Source: an uncultured Collinsella sp. (GTDB lineage Bacteria; Actinomycetota; Coriobacteriia; Coriobacteriales; Coriobacteriaceae). From it: a stretch of DNA of 36,882 bases. The translations under genes and the position numbers were made by a program. The stretch spans positions 1 to 36,882 of the forward strand of contig CABUKY010000004.1 in the NCBI GenBank assembly GCA_902492185.1, read 5' to 3'. The notes under the pieces are model-generated. The model was not told the DNA's origin and made no database searches. It worked only from the letters and a program-made list of their open reading frames with translations. Positions 8,883 through 16,099 of the stretch are shown piece after piece (within the stretch, counting starts at the first letter, position 1; every line of letters starts with the position of its first letter).

Positions 8883-9785
8883 CTACGAGACGTGCTCGGG
8901 CGCTCCTGCCATGCGGGCCTGTCCATGTGCACGAAGGCGCGGAAGCTCGACGGTTGCCACCATGACGCCGGTGAGGATGAGGGCGGCGCCAAAGAAGGCG
9001 ATGGGACTCAGGACCTCGCCGACCAGGAAGAACGAGAAGACGGCGGAGCAGACCGGCTCGAGCGAGAAGGCGAAACCGGTAGTCTCGGCGGGCACGTGGG
9101 GCTGCACGAGCGTCTGGGTGATAAAGCCGTAGGCAGAGCAGATGAGTGCGAGGGCAACGACGACCACGATCTCGCTGGGCGTACTGGGAAGCGTGAAGCC
9201 GCCAAAGGTGAATGCGGCGATGCCCGAGAACAAGCCGCCAAAGCCCAGCTGCCAAACGCCCAGAGCAAGCGGATCGACTTCTTCGACAAACCGCTTGGCG
9301 ACAATGATGTGTCCAGCGTAGATAAAGGCGGAGAGCAGCATGATGAGCGCGCCGGGATTCAGACTGGTAAAGTCGGCGCCCGAGAGCAGCAGCATGCCGC
9401 AGGTGACGATGGCCGTGCCGATGAGCACCTTGCGCTCGGGGGCGCGACGCAGCAGGGCGGCGTTGGCAAACGGCACGATCACGACCGTCAGGCTCTGCAA
9501 AAAGCCGGCGGTGGAGGCGGAGGTGAGGCTGGAGCCCAGGCACATGCAGGTGAGCTCGGTTGCCATAATGGCGCCGATGATGGCGGCGCGGACCATAAGG
9601 TTACGGTTGATGCGCAACGCGTGCTTGTGGAAGAGCAGCAGGCAAGCCGCAAAGGCGATGATGCAGCGCAGCGCGACGATGCTCGTGGCGTTCATGCTGT
9701 CCATGCCGATCTTCATAAGGGGATACGAAAAGCCCCATGCGACGGGAACGGAAAATGAGAGCGCGATTGCTTTTTTGCGATCCAT
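8883..9785 (-). CDS. DMT-superfamily (EamA) transporter
   Basis: A 300-residue protein with about ten hydrophobic helices arranged as two EamA repeats. The first begins near FSVPVAWGFSYPLMKIG, and the second begins near LLSAFIYAGHIIVAKRF. EamA proteins of the drug/metabolite superfamily export amino acids, nucleobases or drugs. AAAGGAG lies before the ATG on the coding strand. The gene is divergent from a LysR regulator with a 158-base shared control region, the usual arrangement of a regulator and its exporter. The substrate is not readable from the sequence. Confidence 0.88.
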   Translation of the reverse strand: MDRKKAIALSFSVPVAWGFSYPLMKIGMDSMNATSIVALRCIIAFAACLLLFHKHALRINRNLMVRAAIIGAIMATELTCMCLGSSLTSASTAGFLQSLTVVIVPFANAALLRRAPERKVLIGTAIVTCGMLLLSGADFTSLNPGALIMLLSAFIYAGHIIVAKRFVEEVDPLALGVWQLGFGGLFSGIAAFTFGGFTLPSTPSEIVVVVALALICSAYGFITQTLVQPHVPAETTGFAFSLEPVCSAVFSFFLVGEVLSPIAFFGAALILTGVMVATVELPRLRAHGQARMAGAPEHVS

Positions 9786-9871
9786 GGGACTCCTTTTGTT
9801 ACAGAACGGTTTCGCAAAAAGGATTCTGCTCCCAGATGTGGATGTAGTAAAGCGAATGTATCTTCAGTATG

Positions 9872-9887
9872 ATTAAGAAATGCTAAT
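9872..9887. promoter_or_regulatory. LysR-type box candidate between transporter and regulator
   Basis: ATTA (9872-9875) and TAAT (9884-9887) form a T-N11-A interrupted dyad, the general LysR-regulator recognition form, about midway between the divergent starts. TTGACA follows at 9889-9894. Short dyads like this occur by chance, so confidence is low. Confidence 0.3.
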
Positions 9888-9943
9888 GTTGACAGAAAAA
9901 GCCCTGGCAAAACGTTTTACGGCAACATCGATGGGGAGGCACG

Positions 9944-10810
9944 ATGGCATCGCGGTATCAGATTGTATGTATGGTGGTCGATTGCGGCAGTCTGAAACGT
10001 GCGGCGGACGAGCTGGGCTATACGCAAAGTGCGGTGAGCCAGGCCGTCAAGGCGCTCGAGCGCGAGCTGGGTACCACGCTTATCGAGCGCGGTAAGCAGG
10101 GTGTGTCGCTTACGCGCGATGGCAAGCAGTATCTGCCGTATCTGCGACAGATCGTAACTGCCGAGGCCGAGCTTGAGGGCAAACGTCAGGAGTTGCTGGG
10201 ACTCTCCTCGACTGATATTCGTATCGCGACGTTTACCAACGTGAGTCGTACCGTGCTGCCGCGTGTGATCCGCGACTTTGGTGCGCTGCACCCGGGCGTA
10301 CGCTTTACCCTCAAGCAGGGCGATTACACGCGCAACGCTCAATGGGTGCACGATGGCGTGGTTGACTTTTGCTTTACGGCGCGCGGGTTTACCGCTGGGC
10401 TCGAGAAGCGCGTGGTCTATCACGACGAGTTGGTGGCATTGTTGCCGACCGCGCATCCGCTGACGGCAAAGGAAAAGGTGACACTTGCCGACCTGGCGTC
10501 CGAGCCGTTTGTGCTGCTGGATGAGGGCGAACAGAGCCTGGTGCTCGATGCATTCGCGGCGCATGGGCTGTCGCCACACGTGACGAGTGAGGTAACCGAC
10601 GACTACACCATCATGGCGATGGTGGAGGAGGGCCTAGGCGTGAGTATGCTGTATCGTCGTACCGTTGAGGGCATGCGGGCCGATATTCGTGTACGTCCCA
10701 TCGTGCATGCTCCCTCGCGCGACGTGGTGGCCGCCTGGCGTAGCTGGGATACCATGCCTATCGCCACGAGGCGTTTTATCGACTATATGAGCTCGCATAT
10801 TGTCAATTAA
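9944..10810 (+). CDS. LysR-family transcriptional regulator
   Basis: A 288-residue protein with an N-terminal winged helix (about 1-60: CGSLKRAADELGYTQSAVSQAVKALERELGTTLIERG) and a periplasmic-binding-like effector domain (about 85-288). The start is set by GGGGAGG (9931-9937). It faces away from the EamA transporter and most likely controls that gene and itself in answer to a small-molecule inducer. Its end is convergent with the MATE gene, with only 27 bases between. Confidence 0.92.
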   Translation: MASRYQIVCMVVDCGSLKRAADELGYTQSAVSQAVKALERELGTTLIERGKQGVSLTRDGKQYLPYLRQIVTAEAELEGKRQELLGLSSTDIRIATFTNVSRTVLPRVIRDFGALHPGVRFTLKQGDYTRNAQWVHDGVVDFCFTARGFTAGLEKRVVYHDELVALLPTAHPLTAKEKVTLADLASEPFVLLDEGEQSLVLDAFAAHGLSPHVTSEVTDDYTIMAMVEEGLGVSMLYRRTVEGMRADIRVRPIVHAPSRDVVAAWRSWDTMPIATRRFIDYMSSHIVN

Positions 10811-10837
10811 TGACTGGCGTGGTGTTGAGTGCGGTGT

Positions 10838-12220
10838 TTAGCGGGCTGTCGCTTTGGCTTGGGTGGCGCGATAGGTGCGTGCCGGGTGGCAAAGTAGTAC
10901 CGCCACGACCATAAAGAACGCCGTGGTGCCCAGGCTGATGGAGTAGACCATCATAATGTTCGCAAAGGTGCGGAAGTGCGGGAACACGCAGAATACCCAA
11001 TAGAAGCGGATGCCGCAGACGCAGATCATGGTGATGAGGGCGGGCGTGAGCGAGATACCAAAGCCGCGCAGGTAGCCTGACATGTTTTCGTAGAACATGC
11101 TAAAGGCATACGCCGGGAAGATCGAACACACGCGGATATAGCCGATCGAGACGATGTTGGGATCGCTGTTAAAGAGCGACAAGATCTCGCGCCCCAGGCC
11201 GACAATAACGATAATCGTGGTGAGTGCAACGATACCGCCTTCGACCAGGCAGACCTTGAGCGTTTTAGTGCAGCGGCCGATCTGGCGGGCACCGTGGTTT
11301 TGTCCCACAAAGGTAGTGCAAGCCTGGCTAAAGCTGTTGAGCAGGTTGTAGCACACGTACTCCAGGCTCATGGCGGCGCTCGATGCCGCCATGACCTCGG
11401 TGCCCAAGCTGTTGATGGCGGACTGGATGATGATGTTGGCGACGGCAAACACGGCGCTTTGGATGCCGGCGGGCAGGCCGATCTTGACGATGCGCTTGAG
11501 GGCGACGGGGTCGATAGCCAGGTCGCGAAGGGTGACGCGGACGACGGAGTCGGTCTTGAGCAGGCGAATAAAGAGCGTAGTGGCGCTGACGGTGTAGGCG
11601 ATGGCGGTGGCGATGGCGACACCCGCGACGCCCCAGTGGAGTACGGGGACAAAGATGAGGTCCAGACCAATGTTGAGGACGGTGGATACGGCAAGCGCCT
11701 GCAGCGGCATGCGGGTGATGCCGACGGAGCGGAAGATCGCGGCCTCAAAGTTGTAGAGCAAGATCGAGGGCATGCTGAGCAAAAAGACGCGCAGGTAGAG
11801 CGAGGCGAGGGGCATAGTCTCGGCGGGAACGTTGAGCGCGGCGAGCATGGGCTCGGCAAAGATCTCGCCCAGAGCGATGACGACAAAGCCCACAAGTGCC
11901 ATAAGAATCGAGGTATGGACGGCGCGTTTGACCATGTTCTGATCGTTGCGGCCGATAGCATTGGCGATGACCACGTTGGAGCCAAGCGACATGCCGATAA
12001 ACAGGTTGAGCATAAGACTGGTAAGCGGAACATTGGAGCCGACCGCCGCCATGGCGAGGGTTCCCTGGTCGCCCGAGAAGTTACCGATAATGACCGTGGC
12101 GATGAGGTTCGACAGCTGCTCCAAGATGCTCGTGGCGGCCACGGGGAAGGCGAACAGGGGAATATTGCGCCACAGCGAGCCGGTGGTCATGTCAATGTGC
12201 TTAGATGCGGTATCAGCCAT
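10838..12220 (-). CDS. MATE-family efflux transporter
   Basis: A 460-residue protein with about twelve hydrophobic helices in two six-helix bundles. The N-terminal segment GSLWRNIPLFAFPVAATSILEQL and the internal repeat starting near KIGLPAGIQSAVFAVANIIIQSAIN are typical of the DinF/NorM-like MATE group. These proteins expel drugs or cationic metabolites using Na+ or H+ gradients. The ATG at 12220 has only a weak GAGAG upstream; an internal ATG at 12190 is possible but has no better site. The family is secure and the substrate unknown. Confidence 0.9.
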   Translation of the reverse strand: MADTASKHIDMTTGSLWRNIPLFAFPVAATSILEQLSNLIATVIIGNFSGDQGTLAMAAVGSNVPLTSLMLNLFIGMSLGSNVVIANAIGRNDQNMVKRAVHTSILMALVGFVVIALGEIFAEPMLAALNVPAETMPLASLYLRVFLLSMPSILLYNFEAAIFRSVGITRMPLQALAVSTVLNIGLDLIFVPVLHWGVAGVAIATAIAYTVSATTLFIRLLKTDSVVRVTLRDLAIDPVALKRIVKIGLPAGIQSAVFAVANIIIQSAINSLGTEVMAASSAAMSLEYVCYNLLNSFSQACTTFVGQNHGARQIGRCTKTLKVCLVEGGIVALTTIIVIVGLGREILSLFNSDPNIVSIGYIRVCSIFPAYAFSMFYENMSGYLRGFGISLTPALITMICVCGIRFYWVFCVFPHFRTFANIMMVYSISLGTTAFFMVVAVLLCHPARTYRATQAKATAR

Positions 12221-12284
12221 ACGCTCTCAATCTCTAACATGCTATATCGTGCTTATTTGCGCAGACGATGATACTCCTAATCGA

Positions 12285-12342
12285 CTAGTCATTGGGGACG
12301 TTCTTAAACGACTGGTCATTCAAGAACGTCCCCAATGACTAG
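12285..12342. repeat. 21-bp perfect inverted repeat (GGGGAC palindrome)
   Basis: The arm 12285-12305 (starting CTAGTCATTGGGG) is the exact complement of 12322-12342, with a 16-base spacer. The spacer holds a second near copy of CGACTAGTCATT (CGACTGGTCATT). It sits between the divergent MATE and rlmA genes. There is no T tract, and the core GGGGAC resembles other palindromes in the window, so it looks like a mobile REP-type palindrome rather than a terminator. Confidence 0.8.
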
Positions 12343-12356
12343 GTGGGAAAGGCGTG

Positions 12357-12362
12357 CGACAA
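12357..12362 (+). promoter_or_regulatory. Candidate -10 box (GACAAT) for rlmA
   Basis: GCGACAATGG lies 37 bases before the rlmA ATG and matches the recurring [T/G]ACAAT boxes. The -35 would fall near or inside the 21-bp inverted repeat. Confidence 0.35.
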
Positions 12363-12398
12363 TGGTGGGCGTTGTGTTGTTCGCGCTAAGGAGTTGCC

Positions 12399-13214
12399 AT
12401 GTTGTTGTGTCCCGTTTGCCATGAGCCTTTGGTGGACAATGAGCGCGGTGCTGCATGCGCGGGCGGACACCGGTTTGACCGTGCTCGCGAGGGCTATCTA
12501 TATCTACTGCGCTCGTCCAAGAGCGGCGACTCCATGGGCGATCCCAAGTCGCAGGCACGCAGCCGTCGTGACTTTTTGAACCGTGGTTACTATGCGCCGT
12601 TGCGCGATGCGATGGTCGAGCTCGTGCGCGAGCGGGTGTCTGGGCGTGCAGCATCTGCGAACGGCCCCATGACGCTGCTCGATATTTGCTGCGGCGAGGG
12701 CTACTACACCAGCGCCATGGGCGCGGTGCCGGGCGTGGGCGCTTACGGGTTCGACTTGGGCAAAGAGATGGTGCGCCTGGCCGCCAAGCGCGGCGATGCG
12801 ACCTATTTCGTGGCCAACATGAAGGACATCCCCGTGGCGGACGGCGCCTTCGATATGGTGACCGAGCTCTTCGCTCCCTTTAACGAGCGTGAGTTTGCCC
12901 GCGTGCTGGCGCCAGAGGGCTCACTCTATACCGTGGTGCCGGGTGCCCGTCATTTGTTTGGGCTCAAGGAGGTGCTCTACGACACGCCATATCTTAATGA
13001 CGAGAAGCTGCCGCAGACCACCGAGCTCGAGTTGGTCGGAACGCAGCGGGTGTCTGCGAATATTACGCTTCAGACCCAGGCGGACATCGAGGCGGTGTTC
13101 CAGATGACGCCGTACTACTACCGCACGCGCCCCGCCGACAAAGAGCGCCTGGCAAACCTCGATACCCTTCAGACTGACATCGACTTCATCATCGCCGAGT
13201 ACCGCCACAGCTAA
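12399..13214 (+). CDS. rlmA: 23S rRNA (guanine-N1) methyltransferase, RlmA-like
   Basis: A 271-residue enzyme. An N-terminal zinc ribbon (Cys4, Cys7, Cys20, His24) is followed by FDRAREGYLYLL and a class I SAM fold with motif I LLDICCGEGYY (93-103). This is the RlmA layout; the enzyme methylates N1 of G745 or G748 in helix 35 of 23S rRNA. G748 methylation in Gram-positive RlmAII affects tylosin response, but which base is used cannot be told here. AAGGAG lies at 12389-12394. It is likely a single-gene unit between two palindromes. Confidence 0.88.
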   Translation: MLLCPVCHEPLVDNERGAACAGGHRFDRAREGYLYLLRSSKSGDSMGDPKSQARSRRDFLNRGYYAPLRDAMVELVRERVSGRAASANGPMTLLDICCGEGYYTSAMGAVPGVGAYGFDLGKEMVRLAAKRGDATYFVANMKDIPVADGAFDMVTELFAPFNEREFARVLAPEGSLYTVVPGARHLFGLKEVLYDTPYLNDEKLPQTTELELVGTQRVSANITLQTQADIEAVFQMTPYYYRTRPADKERLANLDTLQTDIDFIIAEYRHS

Positions 13215-13215
13215 C

Positions 13216-13256
13216 AACCTGCCAAAAAGGGACAGGTTTATTTTGGTAGGTTTTAT
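13216..13256 (+). terminator. Terminator-like hairpin after rlmA
   Basis: AACCTGCCAAAA (13216-13227) pairs with TTTTGGTAGGTT (13241-13252), with one G-T wobble, and is followed by TTATC. The loop holds AGGGACAGGTTTA, the GGGAC-type core seen in other intergenic palindromes, so it may be a repeat element that acts as a terminator. Confidence 0.55.
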
Positions 13257-13268
13257 CTGGGCAAACGT

Positions 13269-13305
13269 AAAGGGCCGACCGCGGAGATGCGCGATCGGCC
13301 CTTTT
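13269..13305 (+). terminator. Intrinsic terminator between rlmA and the small membrane protein
   Basis: AAAGGGCCGACCGCG (13269-13283) pairs with CGCGATCGGCCCTTT with one mismatch around a six-base loop, followed by extra T residues. The T run favours the plus strand, but it can also end the leftward gene that stops at 13343. Confidence 0.85.
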
Positions 13306-13342
13306 TAGTTGCTTGGCTGCAGAGGTTATGAGAAGCGAGCGC

Positions 13343-13744
13343 TTATAGGCGGTCCTTGTTCTCGGCCTTAACGGCGTGTGCCTGCTGAACAAAGAACAGG
13401 TCGTAGACCACGATGACAAAGGCGACGATATTGACGGAGCTGCCGCCGAGCGCGGGAAGCGTGAGCGCGGCCTGCGCAATCGTGGCGATTGCGGCAACGA
13501 TGCCGAGCTTAAACGCACCATCCACCTGCGAAGGCTTGTTGGCGCCCTTGATGCCCGCAACGCCCGCGGCGAGATCGATGAGGCCCTTGGCGACCAGCAC
13601 GACCGCGGCGAGCATGGCGTTCGACCCGTACGTGGAATCGAGGTTGCCGGTCGCGATGCCGACGCCGGCGATGACGAGGCTGGCGATGCCCAAAACAAAG
13701 TAGACGAGGGCAAGGATTTTGAGAGTCTTACGAGCAGAGCTCAT
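13343..13744 (-). CDS. Small four-helix membrane protein of unknown function
   Basis: A 133-residue protein with four hydrophobic segments (about 8-28, 44-66, 79-97 and 100-120). They are rich in Ala, Val and Ile, with a short Lys/Arg-rich N-terminus (SSARKTLK). The frame is open 69 bases further upstream, but the ATG at 13744 has GAAAGGA ahead of it. I recognise no enzymatic motif; it resembles generic small membrane proteins common in Coriobacteriia. It stands alone between a terminator and a divergent small gene. Confidence 0.75.
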   Translation of the reverse strand: MSSARKTLKILALVYFVLGIASLVIAGVGIATGNLDSTYGSNAMLAAVVLVAKGLIDLAAGVAGIKGANKPSQVDGAFKLGIVAAIATIAQAALTLPALGGSSVNIVAFVIVVYDLFFVQQAHAVKAENKDRL

Positions 13745-13811
13745 GGCTGGTCCTTTCGATACGAGTACGCCAACCTGGCGCACCCCAAGTGCTGCACATA
13801 TGGTGAAGCAC

Positions 13812-13817
13812 ATTGTA
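13812..13817 (-). promoter_or_regulatory. Candidate -10 box (TACAAT) for the small membrane protein
   Basis: ATTGTA on the plus strand reads CTACAAT leftward, about 68 bases before the start at 13744. Confidence 0.35.
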
Positions 13818-13972
13818 GTTCAACGGGGCGATGCATGCGTTTGAAAGCGTCTCTTGCCTGCACGGTCCAACCTTTCAAAAAGGAAAGCCAGCTGTAAGGC
13901 AAATCGATGGCAGCCCATGTGCGGCGCTGCGATGATGAGGCCGTAACAAGGAGCTGGTCTCAAGGAGGAGTC

Positions 13973-14116
13973 ATGATGTACGGAGCAGGGCAAGTGCGTG
14001 AGCCGCGGTCGTTGGGAAGGCGCATGGGCGATTCCGTGATCGCTGCCGTGTGCACGGGATTGATGGCGGTACTTTGCATTGCGATGCTGTGGGCCATGTC
14101 GCATGTGGGACAATAG
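13973..14116 (+). CDS. 47-residue single-helix membrane protein
   Basis: A short gene with an excellent AAGGAGG (13962-13968) before ATGATG. The protein has a basic start (RSLGRRMGD) and one clear transmembrane helix (about 21-43: VIAAVCTGLMAVLCIAMLWAM). It ends 63 bases before rsmJ, whose -10-like GACAAT lies across this gene's stop codon. The function is unknown. The ribosome binding site and compact helix make it more likely real than chance. Confidence 0.55.
   Translation: MMYGAGQVREPRSLGRRMGDSVIAAVCTGLMAVLCIAMLWAMSHVGQ
14109..14114 (+). promoter_or_regulatory. Candidate -10 box (GACAAT) for rsmJ
   Basis: GTGGGACAATAG repeats the string found before the K+ channel gene and overlaps the end of the 47-residue gene, 66 bases before the rsmJ ATG. 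Confidence 0.3.
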
Positions 14117-14179
14117 CGGACGGTTGGGTGCCGACATAAACGGCGCTCACGTATTCGTTTTGATTGTTAAGGAGTACCC

Positions 14180-14884
14180 ATGGGCGTCGTCGATCCCTTT
14201 TCTGTTGCTCGGGCCGCGGGGCTTGAGCTGACCGGGAAGTCCGAGGGCCTCACGCTCACCGACGGCACGATGGAGCTGCGTGCCGATTTTGGCCGCATGC
14301 TGCCGCGACTCAAGCAGGGCCGTCTGCAGCAAGAGCTGTTGGTGAAGGCTGCGCGCACAAAGGGCATCGAGCGACCATGGGCGATTGACGCTACGGCAGG
14401 CTTTGGCGAGGATTCGCTGCTGTTGGCGGCCGCGGGCTTTACCGTCGATCTGTATGAGCAGGATTGCGTGATCGCGGCGCTCCTCAAGGATGCCCTGGAT
14501 CGCGCGGCAGATGATCCGGCGCTTGCGGCTGCCGTGTCGCGCATGCGCTTACATGCGGGCGAGGACAGCATTGCCGGCCTTCGCCATACGGCTGAGCTGA
14601 TCGGGCGGGGCGAGCTTGCCGCCCCCGACGTGGTATATCTGGATCCCATGTTTCCCGAACGCACCAAGAGCGCGGCGGTGAAAAAGAAGTTCCAACTCTT
14701 ACACCATCTGGAGCAGCCGTGCGCCGATGAGGAGACGCTGGTCGAAGCTGCGCTTGCGGCGCGCCCGCGCAAGGTCGTTATCAAGCGGCCGGTGAAGGGG
14801 CCGCTGCTTGCCGGCGTTAAGCCGAGCTATCAACTTGCGGGCAAGGCCGTTCGCTACGATGTGTTGGTGCCGCCGCGCCCGTAG
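14180..14884 (+). CDS. rsmJ: 16S rRNA (guanine-N2) methyltransferase, RsmJ-like
   Basis: A 234-residue SAM-dependent methyltransferase of the RsmJ (YhiQ) family. Motif I is IDATAGFGEDS (69-79) and the catalytic block is VYLDPMFPERTKSA (152-165), ending with KVVIKRP. RsmJ methylates N2 of G1516 in 16S rRNA. AAGGAG lies before the ATG. The spacing of the two key blocks matches the family, and the length is slightly shorter than the E. coli enzyme. Confidence 0.88.
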   Translation: MGVVDPFSVARAAGLELTGKSEGLTLTDGTMELRADFGRMLPRLKQGRLQQELLVKAARTKGIERPWAIDATAGFGEDSLLLAAAGFTVDLYEQDCVIAALLKDALDRAADDPALAAAVSRMRLHAGEDSIAGLRHTAELIGRGELAAPDVVYLDPMFPERTKSAAVKKKFQLLHHLEQPCADEETLVEAALAARPRKVVIKRPVKGPLLAGVKPSYQLAGKAVRYDVLVPPRP

Positions 14885-14932
14885 CTTGCGTGCGATGGCT
14901 GGCGCTCCGTCAATGCCGTGCCGATGCGGCGC

Positions 14933-15229
14933 CTATTTCCAAGGGTGCGACGTCAAGTGCCAGCCGCCGCAGTATTCGCATTTGTAGCAGGCCAGCCCGC
15001 GGCGTCCGCGGTTTTCGCAGTCGGCCATAACTGCCTCGGCCTCGGCGCGCGTGTCGTAACGGTTTTTGCGCTCGCACGATTTGTAGCGCCAGGCTTCATC
15101 GCGCTCGGAGTCCAGGGCGTCGCGGCGCTCGTCCTCGCGTGCAAACAGGTCGCTCATATCGCCGCCGGTAGCAGCGCTCAAAAACTCGCTTTTGGCCTTT
15201 GACCAGGCGGCTCGCTTTTTGCTTCCCAT
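14933..15229 (-). CDS. Small basic zinc-ribbon-like protein of unknown function
   Basis: A 98-residue charged, soluble protein. The N-terminal half is rich in Lys, Arg, Asp and Glu. The C-terminus has CERKNRYDTRAEAE and then CYKCEYCGGWHLTS, where three cysteines plus His form a plausible single zinc-binding knuckle. The CGGWHLT ending is typical of small proteins seen in phages and actinobacteria, whose function I do not know. The ATG at 15229 uses GGAGAAGG just upstream; a TTG at 15250 is the alternative but would overlap that site. The gene shares a symmetric promoter region with the divergent acetyltransferase. Confidence 0.72.
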   Translation of the reverse strand: MGSKKRAAWSKAKSEFLSAATGGDMSDLFAREDERRDALDSERDEAWRYKSCERKNRYDTRAEAEAVMADCENRGRRGLACYKCEYCGGWHLTSHPWK

Positions 15230-15253
15230 CTGCTTCGCGCCCTTCTCCAAACG

Positions 15254-15285
15254 TTGGTATCATTGCTCAATCAAAGTGATACCAA
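15254..15285. promoter_or_regulatory. Symmetric divergent promoter/operator
   Basis: TTGGTATCA (15254-15262) and its exact complement TGATACCAA (15277-15285) are 14 bases apart, with ACGT beyond each arm. Each arm contains a -10-like hexamer (TATCAT rightward, TATCAC leftward), 40-47 bases from the start of the gene it faces. One dyad could thus control both genes. Confidence 0.5.
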
Positions 15286-15303
15286 TAAACGTGAGGTCGC
15301 CGC

Positions 15304-15795
15304 GTGATGATCAGAAAAACCCTCGATACCGACATTCCCGCCGTCATGGCCATCTATGACGCGGCCCGCGCCTTTATGCGCGCACATGGCAACACGACGC
15401 AGTGGCCCGAGGGCACGCCTTCGGGCGAGCAGCTGGCTGCCGATATCGCCGCCGGTGGCAGCTATGTGTGCGAGGAAGACGGACGCGTGGTGGCGACGTT
15501 TGCCTTTCTGCCGGGGCCGGACAGTTCCTACGATGTGATCGAGGGCGGCCAGTGGCGCAGCGACGCCCCGTATGCTGTGCTGCACCGCGTGGCATCCGAC
15601 GGCACCACGCATGGCGTCGCGGCTGCGATGTTTGCCTTTGCCGAGGAACGCATCGACCATCTGCGTATCGACACACACCAAGACAACCTGCCCATGCAGG
15701 GCGCCATCGCCAAGGCCGGGTTTAAGCGCGCCGGTATCGTATATGTGTCGGACGGTACGCCGCGCGTCGCGTTTGATTGGCTGCGCGAGGCATAA
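15304..15795 (+). CDS. GNAT-family N-acetyltransferase
   Basis: A 163-residue acetyltransferase of the GNAT fold: IRKTLDTDIPAVMAIYDAAR at the N-terminus, a central strand with VVATFAFLPG, LHRVASDG in place of the acetyl-CoA loop region, and a C-terminal HLRIDTHQDNLPMQGAIAKAGFKRAGIV. This is the typical N-x-x-M/A-x-x-x-x-x-K-x-G-F end of the family. GTG at 15304 is best spaced from GAGG (15293-15296); the ATG at 15307 is equally possible. A clear terminator follows. The substrate (small molecule or protein) is unknown. Confidence 0.85.
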   Translation: MMIRKTLDTDIPAVMAIYDAARAFMRAHGNTTQWPEGTPSGEQLAADIAAGGSYVCEEDGRVVATFAFLPGPDSSYDVIEGGQWRSDAPYAVLHRVASDGTTHGVAAAMFAFAEERIDHLRIDTHQDNLPMQGAIAKAGFKRAGIVYVSDGTPRVAFDWLREA

Positions 15796-15829
15796 AGGCC
15801 GAGTCACATACCAGCGTTTCATCGAAATG

Positions 15830-15857
15830 AAAATGGCCCCGAGTGGGGCCATTTTTG
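15830..15857 (+). terminator. Intrinsic terminator after the GNAT gene
   Basis: AAAATGGCCCC and GGGGCCATTTTT form a perfect stem around a GAGT loop with a five-T tail. Confidence 0.92.
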
Positions 15858-16033
15858 GTAAAACGCGTTGTTGTGGGGTTCGCGCTGTTACCGCCTCAGA
15901 TGAGCCAAGGCAGACAAAAGGGGAGGTGCCGGCTTTCGCAAGGCGCGAACCTACGAAAATCGCCGCGCGGCAACGCGGGGCGATGAGCTCGGTCGGGGGA
16001 TAGGGCCCGCTTCGCCCGCCGGCCCGTAAATTG

Positions 16034-16039
16034 TATCAT
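16034..16039 (+). promoter_or_regulatory. Candidate -10 box (TATCAT) for the TetM-like GTPase gene
   Basis: TATCAT lies 61 bases before the ATG and matches the -10 hexamers proposed before the VUT and GNAT genes. I see no leader-peptide attenuator of the kind that controls tet(M). Confidence 0.35.
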
Positions 16040-16099
16040 CCAGTGTGGAGCGTGAACGCCCGTTGCCGCGTGCGATGGGCTTGTAATAAGAGGAGAGCC

